From positions 1 through 64,000 of the forward strand of contig CALRIU020000002.1 of assembly GCA_943362175.1 (NCBI GenBank): a stretch of DNA of 64,000 bases. Reading direction: 5' to 3'. The notes under the pieces are model-generated. The model was not told the DNA's origin. It did not search any database and saw only the letters and a program-made list of their open reading frames with translations. The stretch comes from UBA4416 sp943362175 (GTDB lineage: Bacteria > Bacteroidota > Bacteroidia > B-17B0 > Aurantibacillaceae). A program made the translations under genes and the position numbers. Shown piece by piece: positions 25,447 through 35,071 of this stretch (positions within the stretch are counted from its first letter, which is position 1; each line of letters begins with the position of its first letter).

Positions 25447-27408
25447 CTACAAAAACTTCACCTCTACCCTCCTGTTCAGCTGGTTTTCGGCCTCGCTACA
25501 TTTTTTTGCGTCCTTGCAGTTGTTCAGCAGGCGCGTTTCGCCATAACCTTTCGGAACCAGGCGCGAAGGTTCAATCCCTTTCGCCACGAGGTAATCGAAG
25601 CAGGACTTGGCCCGGCCATCCGACAATTTCAGGTTGTATTTGTCATTACCTGCCGCATCGGTATGGGCGCTCAGCTCAATGCGTGCGGTGGCATTCTCTT
25701 TCAGGAAGTTCACCAGGTTGTCGAGGATAGCATAGGATTCGGGGCGGATCGTGGCCTTGTCAAAATCGAAATAGATATTGTCGATCTTAACGACATTGTC
25801 CTTCTTTACCGTAGGGTAAAGGTTCAGCGGGTTCAGCATCGTGATCACATCACGGCGCGAAGGTTTTATGGCCAAGTCTTTCTCAGGGATATAGAACTCT
25901 TTGCTATCGTAGTTGTTGAATTGAAAGGACACCCTGTAGGCTTTCTCCGGATCGGTAATGAAAAGCCAGTCGCCGGATTTGTCCGTGAGCGTATCTTTCA
26001 CAAACACCTTATTCCCCCCGGCGTCGATCTCATACAAGCTCACTTTCACACCCGCGATGGCATGAGCTGTGATCCTGTCGATCACCGTTCCCTTGATTGT
26101 ATCCCATAACATCAGCTTATTGAAATACCAGACAATGTCTCCACCGTGCGCTCCCTCGCGGTTGGACACAAAATAGCCCTGTTTACCGCTTTCCTTGAAC
26201 AGAATGGAAAAATCATCCTTGGAGGAATTGAAAGGCACCCCCATGTTCTTTGGATTTACCACGGAGCCATTCACGATTTGCGCTTTCTGAATATCGAGCC
26301 CTCCAAAGCCATTTTTGCCCCGGGATGAATAATAAAAATGCTCTTTGGTAACATAGGGATAGAGGTCGTCCTCAATCGTGTTGATCTCGGAACCGAGATT
26401 CAGCGGTCTTCCCAGCATGGTATCGTTGATGATTTCCGCTTTGTAAATATCATAGCCGCCGGAGCCGCCGGGCATATTCGAGCAGAAATACAGTATCTTG
26501 CCATCAAGGCTCACACAAGGAAACACACAATTGTAATCGAGGCTGCTAACGTTCAGCGGCCTGCCTTTGCTCCATATCCCATTGTTATTATGCGAGCTGA
26601 AGAGCTGCAGGTTGGAGCTCCCGTTTTTATCAATGTTATACTTAGCCGCTTTCTTTGGCTTATAAGTGCTGGCATCGGTGGAGTTGCGCGTATAATAAAG
26701 CACTTTACCGTCAGGCGACAGGGCCGGCCCCGCCTCGTAATAGGTGGCATGCACATCGCCGTCGATTTCTTCGGGCTTGGCAAAATTAACGGTATCCAGG
26801 CTCTTGACATAAGCCAGGTTATAGTAAACGGTTTTTTCATCCGCCCCGGAATTTTTAGGGACCGAAATCATCAGGCCATTGTTATAGAAAGCCATTCCCA
26901 GGTGCAGCTTGCCTTTGGCAATGTTGGTAGGATAAGCTCCATATTTGGCAGCTGCCCGGATGTTCTGTTTGGCCCACACGCAGGTAGATGCAAAGTATTC
27001 TACCAGTATCTCATTGCCACCTGTGCGCGTCGCATACTCCCGGTATACCTCCACCGCTTTGTCATATTGCTCGGCATTCTTCAGCAACTGTGCGTACTCT
27101 TTCAGGTTTTCCGCCGAATTATCTGTTTTATACTCATAAAGCTTGCTATACCAATCCAACGCATTTTGATAATCATACAGCAAGCGGTACGCTTTTGCGA
27201 TCTGCTGGGTCAGGTAAAAGGTCGGAGGCCCCTTCTTATAAGCCGCCAGGTAATTATCCAGGGCTTCGTTATACTTATACAGGTTAAAGTTCTCGTCGCC
27301 GGCTTTCAGGTTATAGGCTGCATTTCCGGAAACGCCTGGTGCAGATGGTTGTGCCTCCAATTGCCCGCATAGGGAGCACAGGAGCAAAATAAAACATACA
27401 TGACGCAT
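25447..27408 (-). CDS. PorE-like OmpA family protein (TPR, WD40-like, carboxypeptidase-regulatory, OmpA)
   Basis: 653 residues with a signal peptide (MRHVCFILLLCSLCGQLEAQ). Residues about 25-140 are TPR-like helices, 195-430 a WD40-like propeller (GPALSPDGKVLYYTRN, PCVSLDGKILYFCSN, YSSRGKNGFGG), 440-520 a carboxypeptidase-regulatory beta-sandwich (IKGTVIDRITAHAIAGVKV split), and 540-653 an OmpA peptidoglycan-binding domain (IYFDFDKATIRPES, LSAHTDAAGNDKYN, LVPKGYGETR). The same domain order is found in PorE, which ties type IX secretion complexes to peptidoglycan. It follows a PorP/SprF gene by 14 bp and a T9SS cargo gene before that, so the three probably form one operon acting at the outer membrane. 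Confidence 0.92.
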   Translation of the reverse strand: MRHVCFILLLCSLCGQLEAQPSAPGVSGNAAYNLKAGDENFNLYKYNEALDNYLAAYKKGPPTFYLTQQIAKAYRLLYDYQNALDWYSKLYEYKTDNSAENLKEYAQLLKNAEQYDKAVEVYREYATRTGGNEILVEYFASTCVWAKQNIRAAAKYGAYPTNIAKGKLHLGMAFYNNGLMISVPKNSGADEKTVYYNLAYVKSLDTVNFAKPEEIDGDVHATYYEAGPALSPDGKVLYYTRNSTDASTYKPKKAAKYNIDKNGSSNLQLFSSHNNNGIWSKGRPLNVSSLDYNCVFPCVSLDGKILYFCSNMPGGSGGYDIYKAEIINDTMLGRPLNLGSEINTIEDDLYPYVTKEHFYYSSRGKNGFGGLDIQKAQIVNGSVVNPKNMGVPFNSSKDDFSILFKESGKQGYFVSNREGAHGGDIVWYFNKLMLWDTIKGTVIDRITAHAIAGVKVSLYEIDAGGNKVFVKDTLTDKSGDWLFITDPEKAYRVSFQFNNYDSKEFYIPEKDLAIKPSRRDVITMLNPLNLYPTVKKDNVVKIDNIYFDFDKATIRPESYAILDNLVNFLKENATARIELSAHTDAAGNDKYNLKLSDGRAKSCFDYLVAKGIEPSRLVPKGYGETRLLNNCKDAKKCSEAENQLNRRVEVKFL

Positions 27409-27422
27409 ACGCTGTGATTTTT

Positions 27423-28352
27423 TTAGAAGCTTGGAACCTGCGCCCCGATTATTTTTTTATCGTTTACCATGTTAAAGATGAGCATGATCTCATGACTGCC
27501 TGAATTATACTTACGTAAAGCCGATAAGGTATAATCATAGGAATAGGCCAGTTTGAACATCGGCGTGATCCGGAAATTCACGAGTGCCACCAGGTCCTTG
27601 CTGGTACGGTAAGAAGCGCCTATCCCGAATTTCCTGTTGTAAATGTACTGAAGGTTCAGATCGGCCTGCAAAGGCGAGCCGCTTACCTGCTTTACCAGCG
27701 TGGAAAGTCCAAGCTCCGACTTCTCCCCCAGCCTGAATAAATAGCCGGCCTGCAGGTAATAGTGCAGGTTTTCGGCATTGAAGGCTACTTCTCCCTTACC
27801 ACTCGAAACTTTGTTCTCCATCAGGTTCGGAATGGCAATGCCCACATAGTAGCGATCGTTTTGCAGGTACATGCCGTACTTGAAATTGGGAAGCACTGCC
27901 GTGGTATTGCTGTTGAAGCTTGGATCGACGGCATCATTCAGCGCCAGCGTGGTATAGCTGGTTTTCATGATATTGGCCGTTGCCATCAGGCCGAGCAACA
28001 GGCTCGTTTTGGTTGTGAGACGGGCTTTGTAGGCATAGCCCAGGGAGATCTCATTGTTGTTGTTCGCTCCTATCTGATCGTGCAGGTAAGCCAGGCCTAT
28101 GGTATGCCTTGCCGATTTAAACGGCAGGTTCACATTAAAGCCCTGGCTGGTAGGCGCTCCATTGAAGCCTACCCATTGGCTGCGGTGATATACCGCTCCG
28201 TTGAACTGTTCGTAATGACCGATAGCAGCCGGATTCACAAACGCATGGTACAGCATGTACTGGCTCAGATTGAACTGGTTTTGTGCGGTTAAGCCTGCTC
28301 CAAACAGCAGGGAGCTAACCGTTATATAAAAAAATCGTTTCATGGTTTTCAT
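27423..28352 (-). CDS. PorP/SprF family type IX secretion membrane protein
   Basis: 309 residues, signal peptide (MKRFFYITVSSLLFGAGLTAQ; ATG at 28352 or 28343). It starts NQFNLSQYMLYHAFVNPAA, has HRSQWVGFNG, LHYYLQAGYLFRLG and YIYNRKFGIGASYR, and ends in an amphipathic strand region, so an outer-membrane beta-barrel. It sits between the 2108-residue T9SS-B protein (29-bp gap) and the PorE-like OmpA gene (14-bp gap). In Flavobacterium johnsoniae SprF is required for surface export of SprB; the same partnership is inferred here. Paralogue of the truncated gene at 1-742. Confidence 0.95.
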   Translation of the reverse strand: MKTMKRFFYITVSSLLFGAGLTAQNQFNLSQYMLYHAFVNPAAIGHYEQFNGAVYHRSQWVGFNGAPTSQGFNVNLPFKSARHTIGLAYLHDQIGANNNNEISLGYAYKARLTTKTSLLLGLMATANIMKTSYTTLALNDAVDPSFNSNTTAVLPNFKYGMYLQNDRYYVGIAIPNLMENKVSSGKGEVAFNAENLHYYLQAGYLFRLGEKSELGLSTLVKQVSGSPLQADLNLQYIYNRKFGIGASYRTSKDLVALVNFRITPMFKLAYSYDYTLSALRKYNSGSHEIMLIFNMVNDKKIIGAQVPSF

Positions 28353-28381
28353 GGTCTTCGTTATTTACAGGGTTAGCGTGA

Positions 28382-31300
28382 TTATTTCCGTTTCAGTTCA
28401 ACATAACCTTTCATCGGCGGCGTATTCTTATCGAGCGTAAGGATGTAGAAATAGGTTCCCTCTACCAGCTCATTGCCATAAAGGGTGAGGCCCTTGCCCT
28501 GTGATTGTCCTGCCCAGTCGTTCCTGTATGGAGCCGCTTTATAGACTTCATCACCCCAGCGGTTGATGATGAGCAGCTCATTATCCGGGTACAGCTCCAG
28601 GCCTTTGATCACAAAGCCGTCGTTATTGCCATCACCGTTCGGAGAGAAGCCTCCCGGCACAATGATCACCGTTTCTTTGGTGACGGTGATAAGCAGTTTT
28701 GCTTCACGGCAGCTCATGGAGCAGGTGGCATCGCAGATCCTGTAGCGCAGGGTATCCACGCCCACAAAGGTAGCTGATGGTGTATAGATCACCGTTCCGT
28801 TAGTTCCCATCGTTGCGCTGCCATGATAAGGCCCGGAAATAATCACCACCGTATTCGGATCGCCGGTATCATTCGTAGCCACATTTACCGTGGCGCTGGC
28901 ATTGTTCTGTACACTCGCCGCATCATCTGCCGCCTGTACGTTCACGCCCGTAATCACATTCACCGTTACCGCATCGCCGGCCGTACAATTATTGGCATTG
29001 GTCACAGTAACACTATAGCTTGTGTTCACGGTTGGCGTTACGGTAATGCTGCTGGTCGTGGCACCTGTATTCCAGGAATAGGACCCGCCTCCGCTGGCAC
29101 TTAAGATCACGTTGCTTCCCAGGCATACCGTTTGATCCGCTCCGGCATTTACCACCGGGAGAGGATTGACGTTAATGGTAAAAGGCACATCGCCGCCCAG
29201 GTTGCTGCAGCCATTCACAACCGACTGCACATAATAGGTTGTCGTTACCGCAGGGCTCACACTCAGCGGTGTAGCACCCACAGCGCCTGTGGCACCCGGT
29301 GAAGAATACACCGTATACACAGCACCCGTTCCGGAGCCGCTGGCAGTGATATTGGCACTTTGTCCGGCACAGATCACAGAATTACTCACGGCCACAGAGG
29401 GCGCTACCGGCGAAGCACTCACCGTAACCGTTCTTGTCTGGGACGCCGCACAGGGCATCGTTCCTACCGAATAGGTGATCACAATGCTCTGTCCGGCAAG
29501 ACCTGCCGGGTTGAACATATTCCCGCTTACGCCGGTACCGCTAAACACGCCACCTGTGTTACCTGTTACAGCATTATTCAGATTCATGGCTGCGGCATTC
29601 TCACATACCGTGGCAGGAACCGTAAAGCTGGCATTGGCCACATTCACCACTTGGATGGTATGCGACTGGGAAGCGATGCAGGGATTTGTTCCTACCTGGT
29701 AGCCGATCAGAATGGTTTGCCCGGCAAGAGTTGAAGGATCGAAGGTACTACCGCTCACACCGGTGCCTGTCCAGGTACCACCACCGGTGCCGGTTAAATA
29801 GGCAGCCAGGTTCACCGTACCGCTGGAGGCACAGAGTGTTCCGGGGCTTGTCCAGTTGGCAGAGGCTGCCGGCGACACGTTGATGGTATAGGTTTTGACG
29901 TCGGAGCAGCTGCCGGAGCCTACCGAATAGGTAACGGCAATGTTCCCGGTCAGGGCCGAAGGATCGAAGATGGTTCCCGATACACCGCTACCGCTCCAGG
30001 TACCACCGGTGCTGCCGGTGAGGTAGGTCACGAGGTCCACGGTGCCGTTGGAAGCGCAGAGCGTTCCCGGACTTGTCCAGGCTGCTGACACGGAGGCCGC
30101 TACTGAAATGCTTTGCGTAGAAGAGGCAGTACACGAACCGTTAGCAACGGAATAGGTTACCGGAATGCTTTGTCCCGTTAATGATGCCGGATTGAAGCTG
30201 CTGCCGCTGACACCTGTCCCCGACCAGGTACCGCCGGTGTTGCCGGTTACCAGGGCCGAAAGGTTCACGTTGCCGGAGCCGGAACAAACCGTGCCCGGGC
30301 TTGTCCAGGCAGCGCTTGGCGTTGGTGTTACCGTGACGGTAACCTGTGCGCAGAGGCTGTTACCACAAAGGTCTTCTGCTCTTACAAAATAGGCGGTACT
30401 GATACCCGGTGACACCACGATGCTGGTGCCTGTGCCTACTGCACTCGCTCCGCAACCGCTGGCATACCAGTGCCATGTTCCTCCCGTACCGAGGCTTCCG
30501 CCACTAACGGTAAGCGTACTGCTGTTCCCGGAACAGATGGCGCCAGCCGAAGGATTTGCAGACGCCGGTGCGGTAGATACTGCGTTCACATTGACGGTAA
30601 TGCTGGAGCAACCGGTGGTATTGCAGGAGCCGACGGCCTTTACAAAATAGGTGGTGGCGGAGGAAGGACTAACGGTTATCGAGCTGCCTGTACCCGCTGC
30701 TGTACCCGTGCAGCTTCCGGAGAACCATTGCCAGTTTGCTCCTGTGCCAAGGCTTCCGCCATTTACCGTTAAGGTGCTGCTGGAGCCGGCGCACAGTGTA
30801 CTGCTACCGGAGGCCGATACAGATGCGGGCGCCGAGCTCACGGAGTTAACGGTAACCGTTGTGGAAACACAGCCGGTATTGCCACAGGTTCCTTCTGCAC
30901 GCAGGTAGTAGACCGTTGTAGAGGATGGAGAAACAGAGATGCTGGCTCCGGAACCCACCAGGGTGCCACCGCAACTGCCGGTGTACCATTGCCAGTTGGC
31001 AGCCGTACCAAGGCTTCCACCATTGACAGAAAGTGTGGCCGTACCACCGGAGCATAAGCCGGTGGTGGTGGTATTGATGGAGCTTGCTGCTGTGGAAGCC
31101 GCATTGGTATTCACCATCAAACCGGAGCAGGCCGTAGTATTACAGATCCCTACCGCTTTTACGAAATAGCCGGTTGAGGAAGATGGGCTGACAACAATTG
31201 AGCTGCCGGAGCCTGCAGGCGTGCCCGCACAACCACCGGAGAACCATTCCCAGGTAGCGCCTGTACCCAGGCTTCCGCCATTGGCGGTTAAGGTTGTACT

Positions 31301-34300
31301 GTTCCCTGCGCATACCGGGTTGCTGGAAGCCGATACTGATCCGGGTGCTATACTCAGGGTATTGACGTTGATGGTAGTGGTAACACAGCTGGTATTCCCG
31401 CAGCTGCCTTCCGCACGCAGGTAGTAGACCGTTGTGGAGGCCGGCGATACGGAAATGCTGGCTCCCGAACCCGCCAGGGTTCCGCCGCAGCTGCCGGTAT
31501 ACCATTGCCAGCTAGCAGCAGTACCAAGACTTCCGCCGTTGGCAGAAAGCGTAGCGGTTCCGCCCGAGCAGATGCTTGTAGTTGTGGTATTGGCCGAAGT
31601 TGCCGGTGTTGAATTGGAGTTCACGTTCAGTGTAACACTTGAGCAGGTGGTTGTATTACAGGAGCCAACCGCTTTTACAAAATAGGTGGTCGTGGATGCA
31701 GGGCTAACGGTTATCGAACTGCCTGTTCCTGCCGCTGTACCGGTGCAGCTTCCGGAGAACCATTGCCAGGCAGCGCCGGCGCCGAGGCTTCCGCCGCTGA
31801 CCGTAAGTGTGGCATTGGCACCCGCGCAGAGTGTTGTGGAGGCCGCAGAAATACCGGCAGGAGCCGAACTCACCGAATTCACGTTCACCGTAGTAGAAAC
31901 GCAGGCTGTGTTGCCACAGGAGCCCTCGGCCCGCGCATAATAAACGGTGGTCGATCCGGGAGATACCACAATGCTGTTGCCTGTTCCGGCAGCGGTTCCG
32001 CCGCAGCTTCCGCTATACCATTGCCAGTTGGCCGCAGTACCAAGGCTTCCGCCGTTAATGCTCAGTGTTGCAGAAGTCCCGGCACACAAGGTCGTGGACG
32101 TTGCATTAATAGAAGTAGGTGCCGACGAGACGGTATTCATATTAATGGTAACACTCGAGCAGGCAGTGGTGTTACAGGTTCCTTCGGCACGTACATAATA
32201 CGTAGTGGCTGATGAAGGAGACACCGTGATGGATGTGCCCGTTCCGGCAGCAGTCGTACCGCATCCGGCAGTATACCATTGCCAGGAGGCTCCGCTTCCA
32301 AGACTTCCGCCATTAACGGTGAGGGTAGCGCTGCTCCCCGAGCATACGGTGGTAGTCGTCGTACTGACACCTGTAGAAGCGGTTGAATTCCCTGAGCCAC
32401 TCGGTTCCTCCAGTAAGATCAATGCATTGGAGTTAGCCGTCGCCGGGCTGCTTTCATAAAAGGCACTTCCGCCGGGATTAAAGGTTGGCATGTTCGTGCT
32501 GGCCGTTGCCAGAGAGTTGAATTGCTTATAACCACAGCCATTGGAAATGGTGGAAGGCTGGATCTTAATCCCATAGCAGCTTTCGTTGCCGGAACCTCCG
32601 TAATAGGTCGACCATAATCCGGCCCCACCGGAACTGAATTTCATCAGCACCATATCCATAGAGCCACCGGAAGCAGCCTGATTATATGCCCCGGCCAAGT
32701 TAATCACCGGAAAATTGCTGGTATTGGTATAACCGATCGCATAGATGTTGCCGGCATTGTCGGCAGAGATCCCGGTGATGGAAGATGTATTGTTATTCGT
32801 ACCTCCTACATAAGTTGCCCAGGTCAATGCTCCCGAAGGTGAGAACTTCATGATCCCTCCATCCTGTGAGCCGGGGCTCGACCAGGTTCCGGGGGATTGC
32901 TTGGCAGCATAATAAAAGGCACCGCCGGGGTTAACGGTAGGAAGGCCTGGGCCGCCGATGGTACGGCAGGCAATCAGGATATTCCCGCTGGCATCGGTAG
33001 ACACTTCAGAGATACGATCCAGGTCCGTACTGCCGTAATACGTTGCCCAAACGGGCTGCATGCTGGCATTGAATTTCGCAATGTGGAGATCATAGCTTCC
33101 TGCAAAGGTACCGCTGTAATACGCTCCTCCGCCCGGATTCAGCAAATATCCTGAGGTTGCGCTGCCGCTGCTGGCTTGCCCTGCATAAATCAGGTTGCCG
33201 GATGCATCGACCGTAATATCGGAGCCCTGCTTGTAAGCCTGCTGCCCTGCTACTCCGCTGTTGAAATAGGTACACCATTCCAGTTCGCAATTGCTGCTGA
33301 AACGCCCGATGAAAGGGTCCTGCGCCCCAAGGAAGGTGGAGTTGTTGTAAGCGCCTGCCAGTGTACGAAGCGGGATATTGTTATTATTGAATTTGTAAGT
33401 TTCGCCTGTAAAATACACTTTGGTGCCGCTTACACAGATGCCGTTGATCCTCATCCCCGCGCTGTTGGTGTTGGCCTGTTCGTGCTGAAACATGGTAGCC
33501 CATTGCCTTACGCCATTGGCATCAAGCTTTACCAGGAAAGGCGTGTCGCCTCCATAGAGCTTGGTCTGATCCTGGTAGAAAGCTCCGCCGACTCCCGAAG
33601 ACTGCGTGGGAAAAACCGTCGCACCATTAGCATAGCCTCCGAAATATACATTGTTGGAAGCGTCCACACCCAGGGTTTTTCCATAATCGCCGCCGGTACC
33701 GCAGAGGTAGTCGCCGCCATCACCGCCGTAATAGGTTGTCCACTGCTTGGAATAGTTGCTGTTGATCCTGGCTACTACCAGGTCTGTAATACCATCTTTG
33801 GTAGCATCGTAATATTGACCTGCCCCGGCATTAATGGTTGGCCAGGTTGAACCGTATGTCGCATAGGCCACGTAAATATTTCCGTTGGCGTCGAAGGCCG
33901 AGTTGGCGTGAAAATCAGAGGAATACGCATTGCTGTAATAGCTTGCCCAGGTAATGGTAGGATCGATCACGAGTGTTTTGCTATGGTCGTAGGAAGCAAT
34001 ACCGAAAGACACGTTTCCGTTGCGAAGCCGGAAATCGGTTTTCACCTCTTCGCCTGTTTCCTGGTAGTAGGTATAAGGCTGATCTTCAATAATCGTATTA
34101 TAGTCGCTGACGATTTTCAGACGGCGGTCTTCGAGGTTCACTGACCGGGCGCCTTTATAAAGAAATTTAATGTTCGCGGCATCAGCTCCCGGATGAACAA
34201 TGAATTCATATTTCAGTTTATCGTCCCTGAAATAATAACGCATATCAATACCCGGATAAACATCACGGTAAGTGATCTCTTCGAAATTTTTCACTCCCAG

Positions 34301-34708
34301 GATCCCCTGAGGGCAATGTCCCAGATAATAATTACTCACTTGCCCGAGCGGGTTCGAAGCGCTACTCTCAGCCTTGGGGTTTGCGTTCAACAGATCAAGG
34401 TCAAGTCTGAAGTAGTACACTTTTTTTCCGATGGCATTCAAATCTCCGCGGTTGTAATTTTCCAAGTCGGCTTTCGAATAGTCAGCTCGCTGCTTGGTTT
34501 CCGAGCGGTAAAAATGATACACGATGCCATCGGGCTTAAAGTAGGCATTGATGCCGGGCAGCTCAAGCTTAAACTGAACTTCCGGGTGAAGCTGCTTGTT
34601 CCTGTCAATAATCTGTCCTTTGTTTTCTGTAAAACCCAGGGGATCTTTCCCTGCCCTGGCAGAGAATAAGGTGGCAGACAAGCATAATAACGTGAGCGTT
34701 TTTTTCAT
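28382..34708 (-). CDS. Giant T9SS type B surface protein with SBBP and Ig-like repeats
   Basis: 2108 residues from ATG 34708 (MKKTLTLLCLSATLFSARA, signal peptide; a TTG at 34714 is less likely). Residues about 20-240 form the DUF7948-type N-terminal domain (LGFTENKGQIIDRN). About 250-760 hold SBBP-type seven-bladed repeats (WATYYGSTDLDRISEVSTDASGNILIA-type units in pieces, each with WxTYxGG and DxxGNIY). About 775-1465 are eight ~86-residue Ig-like repeats with GGSLGT and SCGNT/SCNTT. About 1466-1770 are four ~75-residue repeats with WTSPGT and GGTWSGTGVSG. Two further Ig-like domains and a cadherin-like domain follow, and the end is a type B sorting domain (GGFSPNGDGNNDGF, NRWGDEVY). An adhesin role is inferred. 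Confidence 0.93.
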   Translation of the reverse strand: MKKTLTLLCLSATLFSARAGKDPLGFTENKGQIIDRNKQLHPEVQFKLELPGINAYFKPDGIVYHFYRSETKQRADYSKADLENYNRGDLNAIGKKVYYFRLDLDLLNANPKAESSASNPLGQVSNYYLGHCPQGILGVKNFEEITYRDVYPGIDMRYYFRDDKLKYEFIVHPGADAANIKFLYKGARSVNLEDRRLKIVSDYNTIIEDQPYTYYQETGEEVKTDFRLRNGNVSFGIASYDHSKTLVIDPTITWASYYSNAYSSDFHANSAFDANGNIYVAYATYGSTWPTINAGAGQYYDATKDGITDLVVARINSNYSKQWTTYYGGDGGDYLCGTGGDYGKTLGVDASNNVYFGGYANGATVFPTQSSGVGGAFYQDQTKLYGGDTPFLVKLDANGVRQWATMFQHEQANTNSAGMRINGICVSGTKVYFTGETYKFNNNNIPLRTLAGAYNNSTFLGAQDPFIGRFSSNCELEWCTYFNSGVAGQQAYKQGSDITVDASGNLIYAGQASSGSATSGYLLNPGGGAYYSGTFAGSYDLHIAKFNASMQPVWATYYGSTDLDRISEVSTDASGNILIACRTIGGPGLPTVNPGGAFYYAAKQSPGTWSSPGSQDGGIMKFSPSGALTWATYVGGTNNNTSSITGISADNAGNIYAIGYTNTSNFPVINLAGAYNQAASGGSMDMVLMKFSSGGAGLWSTYYGGSGNESCYGIKIQPSTISNGCGYKQFNSLATASTNMPTFNPGGSAFYESSPATANSNALILLEEPSGSGNSTASTGVSTTTTTVCSGSSATLTVNGGSLGSGASWQWYTAGCGTTAAGTGTSITVSPSSATTYYVRAEGTCNTTACSSVTINMNTVSSAPTSINATSTTLCAGTSATLSINGGSLGTAANWQWYSGSCGGTAAGTGNSIVVSPGSTTVYYARAEGSCGNTACVSTTVNVNSVSSAPAGISAASTTLCAGANATLTVSGGSLGAGAAWQWFSGSCTGTAAGTGSSITVSPASTTTYFVKAVGSCNTTTCSSVTLNVNSNSTPATSANTTTTSICSGGTATLSANGGSLGTAASWQWYTGSCGGTLAGSGASISVSPASTTVYYLRAEGSCGNTSCVTTTINVNTLSIAPGSVSASSNPVCAGNSTTLTANGGSLGTGATWEWFSGGCAGTPAGSGSSIVVSPSSSTGYFVKAVGICNTTACSGLMVNTNAASTAASSINTTTTGLCSGGTATLSVNGGSLGTAANWQWYTGSCGGTLVGSGASISVSPSSTTVYYLRAEGTCGNTGCVSTTVTVNSVSSAPASVSASGSSTLCAGSSSTLTVNGGSLGTGANWQWFSGSCTGTAAGTGSSITVSPSSATTYFVKAVGSCNTTGCSSITVNVNAVSTAPASANPSAGAICSGNSSTLTVSGGSLGTGGTWHWYASGCGASAVGTGTSIVVSPGISTAYFVRAEDLCGNSLCAQVTVTVTPTPSAAWTSPGTVCSGSGNVNLSALVTGNTGGTWSGTGVSGSSFNPASLTGQSIPVTYSVANGSCTASSTQSISVAASVSAAWTSPGTLCASNGTVDLVTYLTGSTGGTWSGSGVSGTIFDPSALTGNIAVTYSVGSGSCSDVKTYTINVSPAASANWTSPGTLCASSGTVNLAAYLTGTGGGTWTGTGVSGSTFDPSTLAGQTILIGYQVGTNPCIASQSHTIQVVNVANASFTVPATVCENAAAMNLNNAVTGNTGGVFSGTGVSGNMFNPAGLAGQSIVITYSVGTMPCAASQTRTVTVSASPVAPSVAVSNSVICAGQSANITASGSGTGAVYTVYSSPGATGAVGATPLSVSPAVTTTYYVQSVVNGCSNLGGDVPFTINVNPLPVVNAGADQTVCLGSNVILSASGGGSYSWNTGATTSSITVTPTVNTSYSVTVTNANNCTAGDAVTVNVITGVNVQAADDAASVQNNASATVNVATNDTGDPNTVVIISGPYHGSATMGTNGTVIYTPSATFVGVDTLRYRICDATCSMSCREAKLLITVTKETVIIVPGGFSPNGDGNNDGFVIKGLELYPDNELLIINRWGDEVYKAAPYRNDWAGQSQGKGLTLYGNELVEGTYFYILTLDKNTPPMKGYVELKRK
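30318..32388 (-). repeat. Eight tandem ~258-bp Ig-repeat units, alternating in two types
   Basis: The coding sequence carries eight in-frame repeats of about 86 codons. From repeat 2 to repeat 8 they alternate strictly: even repeats have CGNT or CGNS, Y-Y/F-x-RAE and mostly WQWY, while odd repeats have CNTT, YFVKAVG and WF. Repeat 1 is a hybrid (RAE with CNTT). Expansion probably went in two-repeat units of about 516 bp. Each repeat has four cysteines. Confidence 0.8.
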
Positions 34709-34714
34709 GGACAA

Positions 34715-35071
34715 TGATGATTAAAAATGATGGATGGTGTTTTTAGAAGTGGCGGAGTTTGTACAATTTTCTTACAGAATGTCGCAACTGATATAGCCAT
34801 GAATACCGTTACTTTTGCGGCCTGAAGCACCCCTTACTTTTAAGGGGTATAAAGCAGCAGAAATTGTCTGAAGAAGAGGAGCCGTGTTTTTTAGCAGGAG
34901 CGGAAAGCGGGGATCATTTCGGTTCATGGAGATTGGCTTTAGGATGCAACCTAATATATTACTAAAAATAACATCGCTCCTCTGTGAACTGATTTTTAAA
35001 ACATATCGGGAACTAAAATCCAGGAAACAGGCAGGCTCAAACTATCAGGAAACTCAACCCTGCCGGTTACA
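34715..35071. other. Intergenic region
   Basis: A 357-bp gap between the six-PAS kinase stop and the giant surface gene start (both minus strand). It holds a perfect hairpin at 34829-34848 (separate entry) and a plus-strand TACTTTTG at 34810-34817 with no gene to serve. The promoter of the surface operon should be here, but I cannot point to a convincing minus-strand box. Confidence 0.45.
34829..34848. terminator. Hairpin, possible terminator of the signalling operon
   Basis: ACCCCTTA at 34829-34836 pairs perfectly with TAAGGGGT at 34841-34848 around a CTTT loop. It is 224 bp past the stop of the last signalling gene. There is no T-run on the minus-strand exit side, so termination is uncertain; it may be a structural or protein-binding site. 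Confidence 0.35.

Noticed and set aside
26338..27372. A 344-codon plus-strand frame opposite the PorE-like gene
   Set aside because: It is antisense to clear TPR and WD40-like domains and has no family resemblance.
30318..32388. CRISPR-like regular spacing
   Set aside because: The periodic units are coding, in frame, about 258 bp long and diverged, with no short identical repeats and no cas genes.
29289..32459. A ladder of plus-strand reading frames spaced about 255 bp apart (for example 30939-31169, 31434-31685, 31686-31940)
   Set aside because: They are the opposite-strand image of the tandem Ig-type repeats in the giant surface gene; their spacing equals the repeat length and they have no starts or signals of their own.
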